From positions 1-64,000 of the forward strand of contig NZ_BCNM01000003.1 of the NCBI RefSeq assembly GCF_001514495.1: 64,000 bases of DNA, in the 5' to 3' direction. Shown here in pieces: positions 36,900-46,251 of the stretch. The position numbers and the translations under genes are program-made. Each line of letters opens with the position of its first letter. Position 1 is the first letter of the stretch. The stretch comes from Paenibacillus pabuli NBRC 13638. GTDB lineage: Bacteria > Bacillota > Bacilli > Paenibacillales > Paenibacillaceae. The notes beneath the pieces were generated by a model that saw only the letters and a list, made by a program, of their open reading frames with translations, ran no database searches and had not been told where the DNA came from.

Positions 36900-37883
36900 T
36901 TACCCCACCTCCCTTGAACTGCCGGTATCCGTTAATGTCTTCAGACTGCTACCCAGTACATCGAACGCGCGAACGACCAACAACAATGCGAGTCCTGGGA
37001 AAAAGGCCAGCCACCACATGCCTGCGGATAAATATCTCATCGACTCTGACAAAATAATCCCGATCGCTGGCTGCTGCGGCGACAACCCCAGCCCGAGGAA
37101 CGTAATCGCTGCCTCATGCAGAATGGCATGGGGGAAGATCAGCAGCACACCAACAAACAGCTGTGGGACCAGATGGGGCAGCATGTGCTGAACCGCAATA
37201 CGTAAGCGGGATTGACCCAACCTGCGTGAGATGTGAATATACTCCGCTGATTTCAGCTGAATCATCTCTGCCCGTACAATCCGGGCCAGATTCGGCCAAT
37301 GGGTCAGGGCAATCGCTAACGCCACCCCAGGCAAACCTCCACCGAATACAAAGGCGAGCATGACCAGCGATACCAGGTGAGGAACGCTCAGGAAGAGGTC
37401 AATAATCCATGAGATCACCCGATCCGCAGCTTTTCCTGAAGCAGCAGCCAGACCCAGCACCAGCGCAACCAAACCTCCGCCGCAAGCGGCAAGCAAACCT
37501 ACCTGAATGCTGGTTGCCAACCCTTTCCATGTGCGCATGAACATATCTCTCCCCAGCCAATCCGTACCGAAAGGATGTGCCCAGGTTGGGGCCAGATTTC
37601 GATTCATCAATGAGGTCAGCGTCGATTCAGCGGGAAGCAGTCTGCCTGTCAGCCACACGGTGGCAATCCAGATCACGCCCAGGCCACCCCAGATCATCGC
37701 CCATTTGCGAGGATGACGGAAACGAGGATTACTGCCACCTAAATAACCTTTCCCACCATGGGTACGTGGATGTACTAACCTCCAATTTCTCTTGTTCCCC
37801 GCCTCACTTTTGGCAGCGTTAACTTTCGAATGCTGTGCAGTCTGAGCCGTAGGCCGGGAGGGACGTTCCAAAGTCTGTTTCAT
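36900..37883 (-). CDS. nikC: Nickel ABC importer permease NikC-like
   Basis: This 327-residue permease has an unusually long hydrophilic N-terminus (about 65 residues). Six membrane helices and the binding-protein-dependent transport EAA-type loop (EYIHISRRLGQSRLRIAVQHMLPHL) follow. It would pair with NikB to form the channel. Its ATG overlaps the nikB stop codon as ATGA. Confidence 0.88.
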   Translation of the reverse strand: MKQTLERPSRPTAQTAQHSKVNAAKSEAGNKRNWRLVHPRTHGGKGYLGGSNPRFRHPRKWAMIWGGLGVIWIATVWLTGRLLPAESTLTSLMNRNLAPTWAHPFGTDWLGRDMFMRTWKGLATSIQVGLLAACGGGLVALVLGLAAASGKAADRVISWIIDLFLSVPHLVSLVMLAFVFGGGLPGVALAIALTHWPNLARIVRAEMIQLKSAEYIHISRRLGQSRLRIAVQHMLPHLVPQLFVGVLLIFPHAILHEAAITFLGLGLSPQQPAIGIILSESMRYLSAGMWWLAFFPGLALLLVVRAFDVLGSSLKTLTDTGSSREVG

Positions 37884-38875
37884 CCTATAGTCTCCTCCTT
37901 CATGCGCGGATCAATAATACGATAAAGAATGTCGGCAATCATATTGCCTGTAAACACAAATATCGCACTGCACAGCACAAGTCCCAGCAGCAGCGGTACA
38001 TCACCGCGCAATCCAGCCTGGACCGTCGCCTGGCCCAATCCGGGATAGGAAAACACTTGCTCCGCCAGCACAGCCCCACCGAACAATTCACTAAATGAGG
38101 CAAATTGCAGCGTCAATGCTGGCAGGACAACATGCCTGAACCCATGGCGACGAAACAATTGAAAACCTCGTTCACCTCGTGCCCTTGCAAAAAGAATATA
38201 GTCCGAGTCCAGCACATCCACCAGCTTCTGCCGGGTATGCAGAGCGATTGCAGCCACTCCCGTCAGACTCAACGTCAATGCAGGCAGAATCATGTGCATC
38301 GCCCGATCCCACCAAGTCACTTGATCTGCCGTCATACCCGCAGGTACACCAAGTCCAACCGGGAGCCACCCAAGCCAAACTCCAAATACCATGAGCAGTA
38401 ACAGGGCAATCCAAAATACCGGTGTGGAAGCCAGTGTGTAACAATACCAACAGATCAGACGATCCAGCCACGAATCCCGTCTCATAGCAGCAACGACACC
38501 CAGACCGAATCCGATCAGACTGGATAATATCCATGCCACTGCCATAAGAGCAATAGAATTCATGAATCGTTCCTCGATGATGTCTGCAACCGGCTGCCTA
38601 TAGATCATCGATGTTCCCAGATCACCCTGAACCAGTGCCTGCCCCCACGTTAACAGCCGTTCTATCGGTGAATTATTGAGCCCCCATCGTTCTTCAATAA
38701 GACTGCGCTGCTCTGCGCTCACCCTGATCATGTCTCCACCAATGTAGGCTTCCACCGGGTCCACAGGCGAGAATTGCATCAATATAAAAGACACCACGCT
38801 AACTCCCACCAGTAAAGATACGAGCCGCAGCATTTTAAAACCGACAAATCTGGCCCATTTCACTCCGTCTGACAT
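37880..38875 (-). CDS. nikB: Nickel ABC importer permease NikB-like
   Basis: This 331-residue permease has an N-terminal helix (MLRLVSLLVGVSVVSFILMQFSP) and the DppB/NikB hallmark GDLGTSMIYRQPV. It ends with SYPGLGQATVQAGLRGDVPLLLG. ATG 38875 has GGGGAGAG upstream, whereas the longer frame would start at a TTG. It is 41 bases behind nikA and translationally coupled to nikC. Confidence 0.88.
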   Translation of the reverse strand: MSDGVKWARFVGFKMLRLVSLLVGVSVVSFILMQFSPVDPVEAYIGGDMIRVSAEQRSLIEERWGLNNSPIERLLTWGQALVQGDLGTSMIYRQPVADIIEERFMNSIALMAVAWILSSLIGFGLGVVAAMRRDSWLDRLICWYCYTLASTPVFWIALLLLMVFGVWLGWLPVGLGVPAGMTADQVTWWDRAMHMILPALTLSLTGVAAIALHTRQKLVDVLDSDYILFARARGERGFQLFRRHGFRHVVLPALTLQFASFSELFGGAVLAEQVFSYPGLGQATVQAGLRGDVPLLLGLVLCSAIFVFTGNMIADILYRIIDPRMKEETIG

Positions 38876-38916
38876 CCAATCTCTCCCCAATTCAGGCTAA
38901 ATCTACCGCAGCGTTT

Positions 38917-40560
38917 CTATTTCACATCGTCATTCCAGGACCATTCCTCCAGATTGGATGTTACTGGCCAGCCGTGACCATGTGGATGGATCTGCTGCTC
39001 ACCGATATTCAGTCCCTTCTTCACCAGATACAGGTGATCAATGTTCACCAGCCATGCCCATGGCGCATCACCCTGATAACTGAATCCTGTTGATCCATCC
39101 CACTCTGCTTTCTGCCAGAAAGGCAATGCCTCTTCTTCCGTTGTGGCTTGGAGGGCCTGCTGCATCCAATGGTCTACGGTTCGGTTGCTGTACAATCCTG
39201 TGTTGTAATAACCTTCCCCTTTGTGGATACTGCTGTAGAGATTGTAGGTCTCAAGCGGATCATGACTTCCCCAGCCAAATAATACGGCATTGGTATAGGC
39301 CAACTTTTTCGTCTCTTCGCGGCTCTTTCCCTCTACATTGATCTTGATCCCCGCTTGGGCTGCCATATCTGCAGCAGCCAGTGCCAATGACTGTCTAGTT
39401 AAATCTCCTGCAAAATAAAGCAGGTTGAACTCGGCCTTTAAGCCGTTCTTCTCGACAGTTCCGTCACCATCTGTATCCACCCAGCCGGCATCTGCCAGGA
39501 TCTGCTTCGCTTCATCCGGGTTCGCATCGGCAAATACAGAATCCGGATTACCCCAAGGCAAATCATCACTGACCGAGTAGGCCGGACGCCCATGCCCCTC
39601 CAGCACACCTTCCACCAAAGCAGTACGATCAATCGCCACATTTACCGCTTTACGAATGGAGATGTCGGATGTAACATCATTGCCTGCGGGCAGGCCATCA
39701 CCAGACTTAGCGCCTGCGGGTTCCATCGGGAACATGATGCCCCGGTTATCAACTGTTTTTACCGATTCCAGCTTCATGCCGCTTACCTGCTGCTTGCTGA
39801 ATGCCGCCGGGATAGCTGCGATATCGACTGATCCGGCTTGCGCCGCTGCAAAGGCCGCATCCTCATCCAGGTAGAGGAACGTCAATTTGCGGAATGCGGA
39901 CGTTTTCCCGTAATAGTGCTCGTTAGCCTCGACAATCGCCTGCTGCCCCTTATCCCACTGCACCAGCTTGTATGGACCGGACCCGACCGGATGCTCCGCA
40001 TAATCGGAACCATAGGCATGCTCAGGTACAATACCGAGTGTCGTAAGAAGACTGATAAACGTGGACTGCGGCGACTTTAATGTAAAGACGACCGTTGTCG
40101 CATCCGGGGCTTCCACATCCGCCATATTGGTCAAATCGATAACCGATCCGCTCTTCGAAGCCGTCTCAAACGTAAACCTGACATCTTCGGCCGTCAGTGG
40201 CTTGCCATCAGAGAACTTGACATCATCCCGGAGTTTGACGGTCCAAGTCAGCCCATCTTTACTGACGGAGTGCTCTGTCGCCAGGTCATTGACCAGTTGA
40301 AGCTTGGCATCCCTTCTCAGCAAGGTACTCTGAAAGAGTGGCGAACCGTACTGCCCCCAACCCGTAGTTGGATCAAATCCACCTTCCGGTTCCGTGCCCA
40401 CAGCAAGCACCAGTTCGTCTGTGGGATGAGAAGCCGCCGACTCAACACTTTCTAGGGTTGAGGATGTCCCCTGCGTACATCCCGAAAGCCCAACTGTACA
40501 TATAAGCAAAATGCCTAATCCCGCTCTAACCGATCGCCTTCTCCATGGAAATCTGCCCAT
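38917..40560 (-). CDS. nikA: Nickel-binding lipoprotein of ABC importer, NikA-like
   Basis: This 547-residue family-5 solute-binding protein starts with a lipoprotein signal (ICTVGLSGC, Cys near 28), so it is anchored outside the membrane. The mature part shows the dipeptide/nickel-binding fold: LRDDVKFSDGKPLTAEDVRF, then PVGSGPYKL and IRKAVNVAIDR. Nickel rather than peptide is inferred from the nikR gene upstream and a NikR-like operator across the promoter. Such proteins may bind nickel through a metallophore or His ligands, and a His-rich stretch, QQIHPHGHGWP, lies near the C-terminus. ATG 40560 is 10 bases after GGGGG. Confidence 0.87.
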   Translation of the reverse strand: MGRFPWRRRSVRAGLGILLICTVGLSGCTQGTSSTLESVESAASHPTDELVLAVGTEPEGGFDPTTGWGQYGSPLFQSTLLRRDAKLQLVNDLATEHSVSKDGLTWTVKLRDDVKFSDGKPLTAEDVRFTFETASKSGSVIDLTNMADVEAPDATTVVFTLKSPQSTFISLLTTLGIVPEHAYGSDYAEHPVGSGPYKLVQWDKGQQAIVEANEHYYGKTSAFRKLTFLYLDEDAAFAAAQAGSVDIAAIPAAFSKQQVSGMKLESVKTVDNRGIMFPMEPAGAKSGDGLPAGNDVTSDISIRKAVNVAIDRTALVEGVLEGHGRPAYSVSDDLPWGNPDSVFADANPDEAKQILADAGWVDTDGDGTVEKNGLKAEFNLLYFAGDLTRQSLALAAADMAAQAGIKINVEGKSREETKKLAYTNAVLFGWGSHDPLETYNLYSSIHKGEGYYNTGLYSNRTVDHWMQQALQATTEEEALPFWQKAEWDGSTGFSYQGDAPWAWLVNIDHLYLVKKGLNIGEQQIHPHGHGWPVTSNLEEWSWNDDVK

Positions 40561-40603
40561 CTTCACTGTTCCCCCTCTAAATTCTGCTGCCTCATTCATT
40601 TCC

Positions 40604-40631
40604 GTGTTACTTTTTTTGAAAATTGTAGCAC
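40604..40631 (-). promoter_or_regulatory. NikR-like operator overlapping the nikA promoter
   Basis: GTGTTA (40604-40609), 16 bases, then TAGCAC (40626-40631) forms an inverted repeat matching five of six positions, with exactly the 6-16-6 spacing of the NikR operator (GTATGA-N16-TCATAC in E. coli). On the minus strand an extended -10 TGCTACAAT lies inside it, and TTGACA lies 19 bases further upstream. Bound NikR would block the promoter. Confidence 0.6.
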
Positions 40632-40758
40632 AAAAAAGATTTATCGTGTCAATAAACTTGACTTCAAAATCCATTTATTTTCATTTTCGAGAAGTTCAAA
40701 TGAAAACCTCAAGGAAATCAGTAGACATCACCCTATTTGAAGTGAGGTATTATAACAA

Positions 40759-40808
40759 ATAAAAAAAACAACAGATAAACGGCATGGACCGATCATCTGT
40801 TGTTTTTA
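40759..40808. terminator. Terminator between nikR and nikA
   Basis: AACAACAGAT (40767-40776) pairs with ATCTGTTGTT (40795-40804), with T8 on the minus strand and T5 on the plus strand. It separates the nikR transcript from the nikA operon. Confidence 0.85.
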
Positions 40809-40873
40809 CATACGGGCTGGGCTATGGGGCAAAGTCATCTAAAGCCAATGGATCGGTTAAAGAAATTTTCAAA

Positions 40874-41380
40874 TTAATCCCTTGAAGAATCAGGATATTG
40901 TTCTTGTTGCTGATTTTGACTGTGATCATGATTGTGATGATGTTGGCTTGCCATTTTGTTCAGCTCATCTACATACGTTACGGACAGTTCTGCATACAAT
41001 ACTCCTTTTTGAACCTGGATCTGCTGATGCAGAAGACGCAATCGCCCTAAGTTACCCCGCACCGCAATCACCTCCAGACACTGATCATGGTTCAGATGTA
41101 CATGCATATTGGAAATGATGTCATGATGTGCTGCATGCTGCAGCTCCATCAACCGAATAGGGAGATCACTGATATGGTGGTCATACACCATCACAATGGT
41201 TCCGGCCACATCCTGCTCGGCATGCAATGCTGAAGGCTCCAGCAATGTTTTACGGACCAAATCACGGAAAGCTTCTGAACGGTTTTTGTACCCCTGCTCT
41301 TCAATATACTGGTCAAACTGCTCAATCAGAGGTGTGGGAAATGCCACGCCGAACCGGGTCAAATCTTCTTTGTCTGCCAT
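40874..41380 (-). CDS. nikR: Nickel-responsive regulator NikR
   Basis: This 168-residue regulator has an N-terminal ribbon-helix-helix (RFGVAFPTPLIEQFDQYIEE, GYKNRSEAFRDLVR) and a C-terminal ACT-like metal domain. The high-affinity nickel ligands of E. coli NikR (His76, His87, His89, Cys95) correspond to the His in ELQHAAHHD, HVHLNHD and DQC. The C-terminus adds a His/Gln-rich tail (HHHNHDHSQ) not present in the E. coli protein. It should repress the downstream nickel importer when nickel is plentiful. AGGAGG lies seven bases before the ATG. Confidence 0.95.
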   Translation of the reverse strand: MADKEDLTRFGVAFPTPLIEQFDQYIEEQGYKNRSEAFRDLVRKTLLEPSALHAEQDVAGTIVMVYDHHISDLPIRLMELQHAAHHDIISNMHVHLNHDQCLEVIAVRGNLGRLRLLHQQIQVQKGVLYAELSVTYVDELNKMASQHHHNHDHSQNQQQEQYPDSSRD

Positions 41381-41488
41381 TCATATCCTCCTGCCGCCTC
41401 GTTTGCTTCGAGTGTACCACAGTCCTGTCCTCTCATCGACTATACTGTTGTTTCTCGGCAGTGGTAGAAAGGATAATGCAGCTCGCTT

Positions 41489-42511
41489 TTATTTCGCTCT
41501 CTTGGTCAGTTCCTGCCTGACTTTGGCATAAGTTGCACTTACCTTCTGTTCCAGTGTATAGATATGTTGTTTGGAGCCTGCCCATTTCTCTGCTGCTGCG
41601 GCTAAGGAGTTCAACGAACTTAATATGCGTGATGACTGACCTTGCTTCGTATTCTGTTTGAACTGCTGCAACGCATTGGAATATCGCTCTTTCGACAGGC
41701 TTGCCTGTTTTTTGCCCGTTTGAATCTGCTTCTTCACCTGATCGGCACCAGCAAGTATAGTACGTAATCGTTTCACTTCTGTACTTTTCCGTTTGCGGGC
41801 TTCGGCAAGCTCTTTCTTCTTGAGACGAAGATCTTCCCGTGCAAGCTGAACAACGGGTTTCAACGTATCCGCCTGGGTGCGAATGGCCGCGCTCCATTCC
41901 TTGTTTTTGATCGCTTTGGCAGCGTCAAGCTGCTTATTCACTGAACTGTATAAGGCAAACAAAGGCTCATAGCGGGTTTGGGTTTGCTTTACCTTTTCAA
42001 TTAGGCCAGCGATCTTGGCATCATCGGTTTGTCTTATTTCCATACGCAATTGTTCCAGATCCTTGGTATTGGCAGTATGAAGTGTCTTTATTTTTTGTTC
42101 CCAAGCTTGTTCCTGCGTCGTCCAGTTTCCAACGTTCTCGTACGCCCGTTGCAGGGACAACTTTGTCTGTGAATCAGCCTTGCTCAGCACGGTTTCCCAT
42201 GCCTTCTGGGCTGTTACGCCAAGCTCAGGGCCTGCTGCATTAACAGTAGAGGAATAATAAATCACACTCATACTGAACATGATGATGAGTCCCAGGCTCA
42301 TACGGGTCCATACATTAGCTCGAAGGTTAGGGCGTGCCCCGTATCGGTCGCTCATGAAACTATAATCTCTCATGCTCCTCATACGGGATTGGTTCATCAT
42401 TTTTTGCTTGTCATCATTTCCCTCATTTATGCCGTGCTCCCTGATTTGTGTTGCACACGAACAAAGACCCGCCTGATGATTTTCCTTGTCCTCCAAAATT
42501 CCAGTTTGCAT
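41489..42511 (-). CDS. Secreted or membrane-tethered coiled-coil protein, unrecognised
   Basis: This 340-residue protein starts at ATG 42511 after AAAGGAGC. About 70 polar residues precede a single hydrophobic helix (SLGLIIMFSMSVIYYSSTVNAAG, near 72-94) that could be an internal signal-anchor with a cleavage-like AAG. The remaining ~245 residues are Lys/Gln/Ala-rich helix with heptad character (KQTQTRYEPLFALYSSV, RLKKKELAEARKRK), suggesting an extracellular coiled coil. I recognise no family. A later start (for example the paired Met near residue 38) would give a more ordinary signal peptide. Confidence 0.6.
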   Translation of the reverse strand: MQTGILEDKENHQAGLCSCATQIREHGINEGNDDKQKMMNQSRMRSMRDYSFMSDRYGARPNLRANVWTRMSLGLIIMFSMSVIYYSSTVNAAGPELGVTAQKAWETVLSKADSQTKLSLQRAYENVGNWTTQEQAWEQKIKTLHTANTKDLEQLRMEIRQTDDAKIAGLIEKVKQTQTRYEPLFALYSSVNKQLDAAKAIKNKEWSAAIRTQADTLKPVVQLAREDLRLKKKELAEARKRKSTEVKRLRTILAGADQVKKQIQTGKKQASLSKERYSNALQQFKQNTKQGQSSRILSSLNSLAAAAEKWAGSKQHIYTLEQKVSATYAKVRQELTKRAK

Positions 42512-42628
42512 TCTCTTCTGCTCCTTTCCATGTGAATTGATCGTTAGAATCTGCTAGATGTGTCTGTGTAGCGATTCGATTCAATTCGATTTGATCCGGA
42601 AACGATCCCTGATATACAAAATGGCAAA

Positions 42629-42679
42629 ACAAAAAAAGCACCCGCAAGTCAGGCGTATTGCCTGCTCTTACGGGTGCTT
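42629..42679 (-). terminator. Terminator of the second GntR-ABC operon
   Basis: On the minus strand AAGCACCCG and CGGGTGCTT pair with an inner GGC/GCC hairpin, followed by T7. Confidence 0.88.
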
Positions 42680-42837
42680 CCCTCATAAGCCGTTCCATAT
42701 GGGATTCGCCAAAATGGTCATCATTTCGAATCGAATCATTACCTTTTTCTAATATATTCCATATACTGGATCTGGTCAAGTCAGAATTGCAATCAGCCTG
42801 TTTTTAACGGGAGAACCCTTCCCGCTTAAAGACTATT

Positions 42838-44865
42838 TTACTGTTCGATCAGGATGGCTTTCATTTCTTCTGTCAGGTCTTCTTCTTTCAGGATCATGTA
42901 GACGTTCTCCCCACGGGTGACATTCAATTTGATCTGATAGATGGTATCTCTCTCTGTTTGATAACCGGACCGTTGACGTTGAAGCAATTCGCTGATAATT
43001 TTTTTATTTTTGGTAGCGATCTGTTTGTTGCCGCTTAGATTCCCGTCGATATAATCTGACTGAGGGTACACCATCTGAGGACTGCCGGGACTGTTGATCT
43101 CCTGCTTTACAAATTGTGCGGAAGCCACCTCATCTACTGAAAATTCCAGTTGCTCGTATAATTTGTTCTCTTTGAGCCAGTGCAGTACCCGGTCATAGCT
43201 TGGTTTGATCTCAAAATTCCACATCTCCTTGGGTTGTAAAGGGTCATTCGATGAGGAATCCTGATTCATTTCCGCGTATGCAAAAGACTGCCACGGAGAA
43301 CGTTGTTCCTCATAGGTCTGGTCCATAATGTCCTGTTTCAGCAATTCCTTGAATTCACGAACTTGATTCGGATTGCTAATATATACTTTTCGGTATGAAC
43401 TAACCGTTGAGCGAATGCCAATACTTAGCGCGTCCTCATCCAGCTTATACGTATCAAATGCAAATTTTTTGTAAGCCTGAGACTGCTTCAGCGCCATCAA
43501 TTCCTGACGAAATTCAGGTTCGGGAATGTAATATTTGCGTTTCATCACCTTGCCATTATCCAACTTGTAGTTCATAAAAACATACTCATCATTTACCAGA
43601 CCTGGATTGATAGGGTCACCCAGCAAAGGCAGATCGGAATCCACGATCTTCTGATGAAGATTGATAACGGCTTCCATATATTCCGGATCATCCGAATAAA
43701 ATGGTCCATCATCCATCTTCTGATTGATACCATTGCTATAAGTGTAACGATCTCCGCCAAGCTTGATACTGTTAATCTTGTTTAATTCAGGCACTCGTGC
43801 TGCATACCCATTCCAATCGGCAACAGGTACGTACAGAATCAATCCAGCCACGATACCATATAGAGCGAACTTGGGCAGCAGTTTGCTGCTCCAGATCAGC
43901 CACGTCTTGCGGATAATCATCTCGGCAACAATGTAACCTACAATCCCACCGAGGATATATCCGAAGATCCCCCACCCCGATGATCCTCTTGGAGCAATAA
44001 TGGTGAAGTAGCCTCCGCCAATTAAAACCAGCGTAAACATTAAACCAAATCGGAATAAGGGTTTAACAAGCGTAAACGTCACCGCTTGGGTAGCAGATTC
44101 CACCTGTCTCTTTGCATAGAATACGTAAGACAACAGAATGAACAACAATGCCAATATGGAATAAATAATGAGTTCCCAGCCGATCACAGGAGCTCCACTA
44201 ATCGAACCCATGCGAAGAACTAAAGATATTTTTACTGCATTTCGCCCAACATCTTCGTACGGATATCCTAGCAGGTAATGTTGAAGATGCAAGGAAAAAA
44301 TGAACCATACAACAACAGGCAACAGTAGGAGCGCATACACGGTGAGTCCCTGCAACACGGACTGTCCAATGCACATGCCTACCACCACGGTCAGCATGAA
44401 CATAAACAGCGAGTAAATACTCATACTGAGGCCCCACATCCAGATTGAACTACCTCCGAATATAAATGCAGGTTGATCCAAAACGGCCCAAACCCAGCCT
44501 GTAATAGCAGTCGTTATCCAGATCGGAAGCAGGATCATCATAAATCCTGTCAACAAATTAACGGTTAACAGATGCTTGCGGCGCAGCGGCAAACTGTGGA
44601 ACAGATCCGAAGGCGCACCGGATTGCACATACCGGAACAGAAAAATGCCTGCAGCCACCGGGAACGTAATGGCAAACAGAATTTGTACCTCTCCATTCGC
44701 CTGGAACAAACTCGTAATCTTCTGTGGCACTTCCCGATACTCGGTTGCGATATAAAGCGGTAGCGAAAACAACAACGTGAGCAGGTACAAGATGCCGATC
44801 CATCCATGCTGTCTGAAATTTTGGAACAGGATGCCCCGGTTACAGAACAATCGGTTGAATATCAT
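42838..44865 (-). CDS. Large ABC transporter permease (second GntR-ABC operon)
   Basis: This 675-residue protein has about ten membrane helices in the first ~370 residues (IGILYLLTLLFSLPLYIATEY, ASGIFGYILGGIVGYIV-type segments). A ~290-residue extracytoplasmic C-terminal domain follows, of the kind found in large YtrC/DUF6449-like permeases. ATG 44865 follows GGAGG by nine bases and overlaps the ATPase gene; the upstream ATG 44886 has no ribosome site. Substrate unknown; a cell-envelope stress role is suggested by the operon type. Confidence 0.82.
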   Translation of the reverse strand: MIFNRLFCNRGILFQNFRQHGWIGILYLLTLLFSLPLYIATEYREVPQKITSLFQANGEVQILFAITFPVAAGIFLFRYVQSGAPSDLFHSLPLRRKHLLTVNLLTGFMMILLPIWITTAITGWVWAVLDQPAFIFGGSSIWMWGLSMSIYSLFMFMLTVVVGMCIGQSVLQGLTVYALLLLPVVVWFIFSLHLQHYLLGYPYEDVGRNAVKISLVLRMGSISGAPVIGWELIIYSILALLFILLSYVFYAKRQVESATQAVTFTLVKPLFRFGLMFTLVLIGGGYFTIIAPRGSSGWGIFGYILGGIVGYIVAEMIIRKTWLIWSSKLLPKFALYGIVAGLILYVPVADWNGYAARVPELNKINSIKLGGDRYTYSNGINQKMDDGPFYSDDPEYMEAVINLHQKIVDSDLPLLGDPINPGLVNDEYVFMNYKLDNGKVMKRKYYIPEPEFRQELMALKQSQAYKKFAFDTYKLDEDALSIGIRSTVSSYRKVYISNPNQVREFKELLKQDIMDQTYEEQRSPWQSFAYAEMNQDSSSNDPLQPKEMWNFEIKPSYDRVLHWLKENKLYEQLEFSVDEVASAQFVKQEINSPGSPQMVYPQSDYIDGNLSGNKQIATKNKKIISELLQRQRSGYQTERDTIYQIKLNVTRGENVYMILKEEDLTEEMKAILIEQ

Positions 44866-45742
44866 ATCCTGCATCCTCCATTTCATAGATAAATATTTCT
44901 TCCAGCGTTAGCGGCAGCACATCCAGCAGATAGGGATCAAATGCACGGAACCGTTCCGTCACAGCCTCGCGATTGCCTTTCACAATAAACAGGGATACAC
45001 TTCCCCGCTTCTCTTCATGTAAAATATTCACCTGTTCGTCCATGGCCTTGGCATGATCAGGATGACGGAAAGCGACCTGAATTTTATGGGTATCCGCCTT
45101 CAGATCATCCAGGTCTTTCTCTACGATAATCCGTCCTTTGTGCATGATAGCAACATGGTCGCACAGGTCTTCGATCTCGCGCAAATTGTGAGACGAGATC
45201 AGAATCGTGACTTGACGCTCCGCTGCTTCCTGGAACAAAAGATTCTTGATCTGCTGCCGCATGACCGGATCAAGCCCATCAATTGGCTCATCCATGAGCA
45301 GCACTTCAGGCATACAGCTAAGACCAAGCCATACGGCAGCCTGACGACGCATGCCTTTGGACATGCGATGCAGTTTACGTTTCACGTCCAGTTTAAATAC
45401 ACTGCCGAGCTGTACGAATCGTTCCTCATTCCAGCGCGGATATACCGAACGATAGAAGACAGCCATCTGATGGATCGACGATTGCGGGAAAAAGTATGGT
45501 GCATCCGCCATAAAAATGGTGCGTCCCTTGAGGTCCATATTTTCATATATTTCTTGTCCATCAATGCGAACCGTGCCGCTATCCTGACGATAGATGCCTG
45601 CCAGTATTTTGAGCAGCGACGTTTTGCCTGCCCCGTTGGAACCGAGTAAACCGTAGATCGATCCCTTATGTACTTGCATCGTTACGCCATCAACGGCTTT
45701 TTCCTGTTCAAATGCCTTAATGACCTGATTCAGCTCAATCAT
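44840..45742 (-). CDS. ABC transporter ATP-binding protein (second GntR-ABC operon)
   Basis: This 300-residue ATPase has Walker A GSNGAGKTS near residue 35, signature HRMSKGMRRQAAVWLGLS (SKGM in place of SGGQ, as in the first operon's ATPase), Walker B LLMDEPIDGLDP and the switch His in LISSHNLREIEDL. A ~75-residue C-terminal extension follows. The shared SKGM signature supports common ancestry with the ATPase at 28581. It overlaps the GntR gene by eight bases. Confidence 0.93.
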   Translation of the reverse strand: MIELNQVIKAFEQEKAVDGVTMQVHKGSIYGLLGSNGAGKTSLLKILAGIYRQDSGTVRIDGQEIYENMDLKGRTIFMADAPYFFPQSSIHQMAVFYRSVYPRWNEERFVQLGSVFKLDVKRKLHRMSKGMRRQAAVWLGLSCMPEVLLMDEPIDGLDPVMRQQIKNLLFQEAAERQVTILISSHNLREIEDLCDHVAIMHKGRIIVEKDLDDLKADTHKIQVAFRHPDHAKAMDEQVNILHEEKRGSVSLFIVKGNREAVTERFRAFDPYLLDVLPLTLEEIFIYEMEDAGYDIQPIVL

Positions 45743-46124
45743 GCGGCTCCCCCTTCTCTATACGGGCCATCGCTTCCTCAAATAAAAGCGTCATATCGGC
45801 TTTGCTCAAACCGGAATATGAAGCTTCCGCAATCAGCTTCACCAGAGCGGCTCTGATCTCATCTCTCATGGCTGCATTCGGATGTTCCACGGACGTTGAT
45901 ACGAAGCTCCCTTTTCCCTGCAATGAATAGATATAACCTTCACGTTCAAGTTCCCGGTACGCCTTCTGAATCGTATTCGGATTAACCGTGAGCTGCCCGG
46001 ACAGTGTGCGAACGGAAGGCAGCTGCTCATCGGGTTGGAGAACACCGTACACGATCATTTCTTTGATTTTGTCCACTAGTTGCTCATAGATCGCCTTACG
46101 GCTGCGTACATCCAATTCGAACAT
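45735..46124 (-). CDS. GntR-family regulator (YtrA type), second copy
   Basis: This 129-residue short GntR regulator has the winged helix LQPDEQLPSVRTLSGQLTVNPNTIQKAYRELEREGYIYS at ~30-68 and a compact helical tail. It closely parallels the regulator at 29272 in length, sequence pattern and operon position. AGGAGG lies before the ATG. The inverted repeat at 46220-46251, in its promoter region, is the likely operator. Confidence 0.92.
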   Translation of the reverse strand: MFELDVRSRKAIYEQLVDKIKEMIVYGVLQPDEQLPSVRTLSGQLTVNPNTIQKAYRELEREGYIYSLQGKGSFVSTSVEHPNAAMRDEIRAALVKLIAEASYSGLSKADMTLLFEEAMARIEKGEPHD

Positions 46125-46219
46125 CCCGCACCTCCTCTCTATAAAAGTTGTAATACCCTATTCATGAACGATGACTGTATGAAGTGTAAGTGTATGTATT
46201 CAACAATAAGGTGTATCAA

Positions 46220-46251
46220 CTGTATTACTATTATTAGTACAGTTAATACAG
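46220..46251. promoter_or_regulatory. Candidate YtrA-type operator, second operon
   Basis: CTGTATTA (46220-46227) and TAATACAG (46244-46251) are perfect eight-base arms 16 bases apart, and the intervening GTACTA/TAGTA words are also symmetrical. It lies 96 bases upstream of the GntR gene start. The rest of the 46125-46698 gap contains AT-rich sequence and the mqnB promoter and leader features. Confidence 0.5.

Noticed and set aside
41433..41897. Minus-strand frame inside the coiled-coil gene
   Set aside because: It is a shifted reading of the gene at 41489-42511, with biased composition and no ribosome site.
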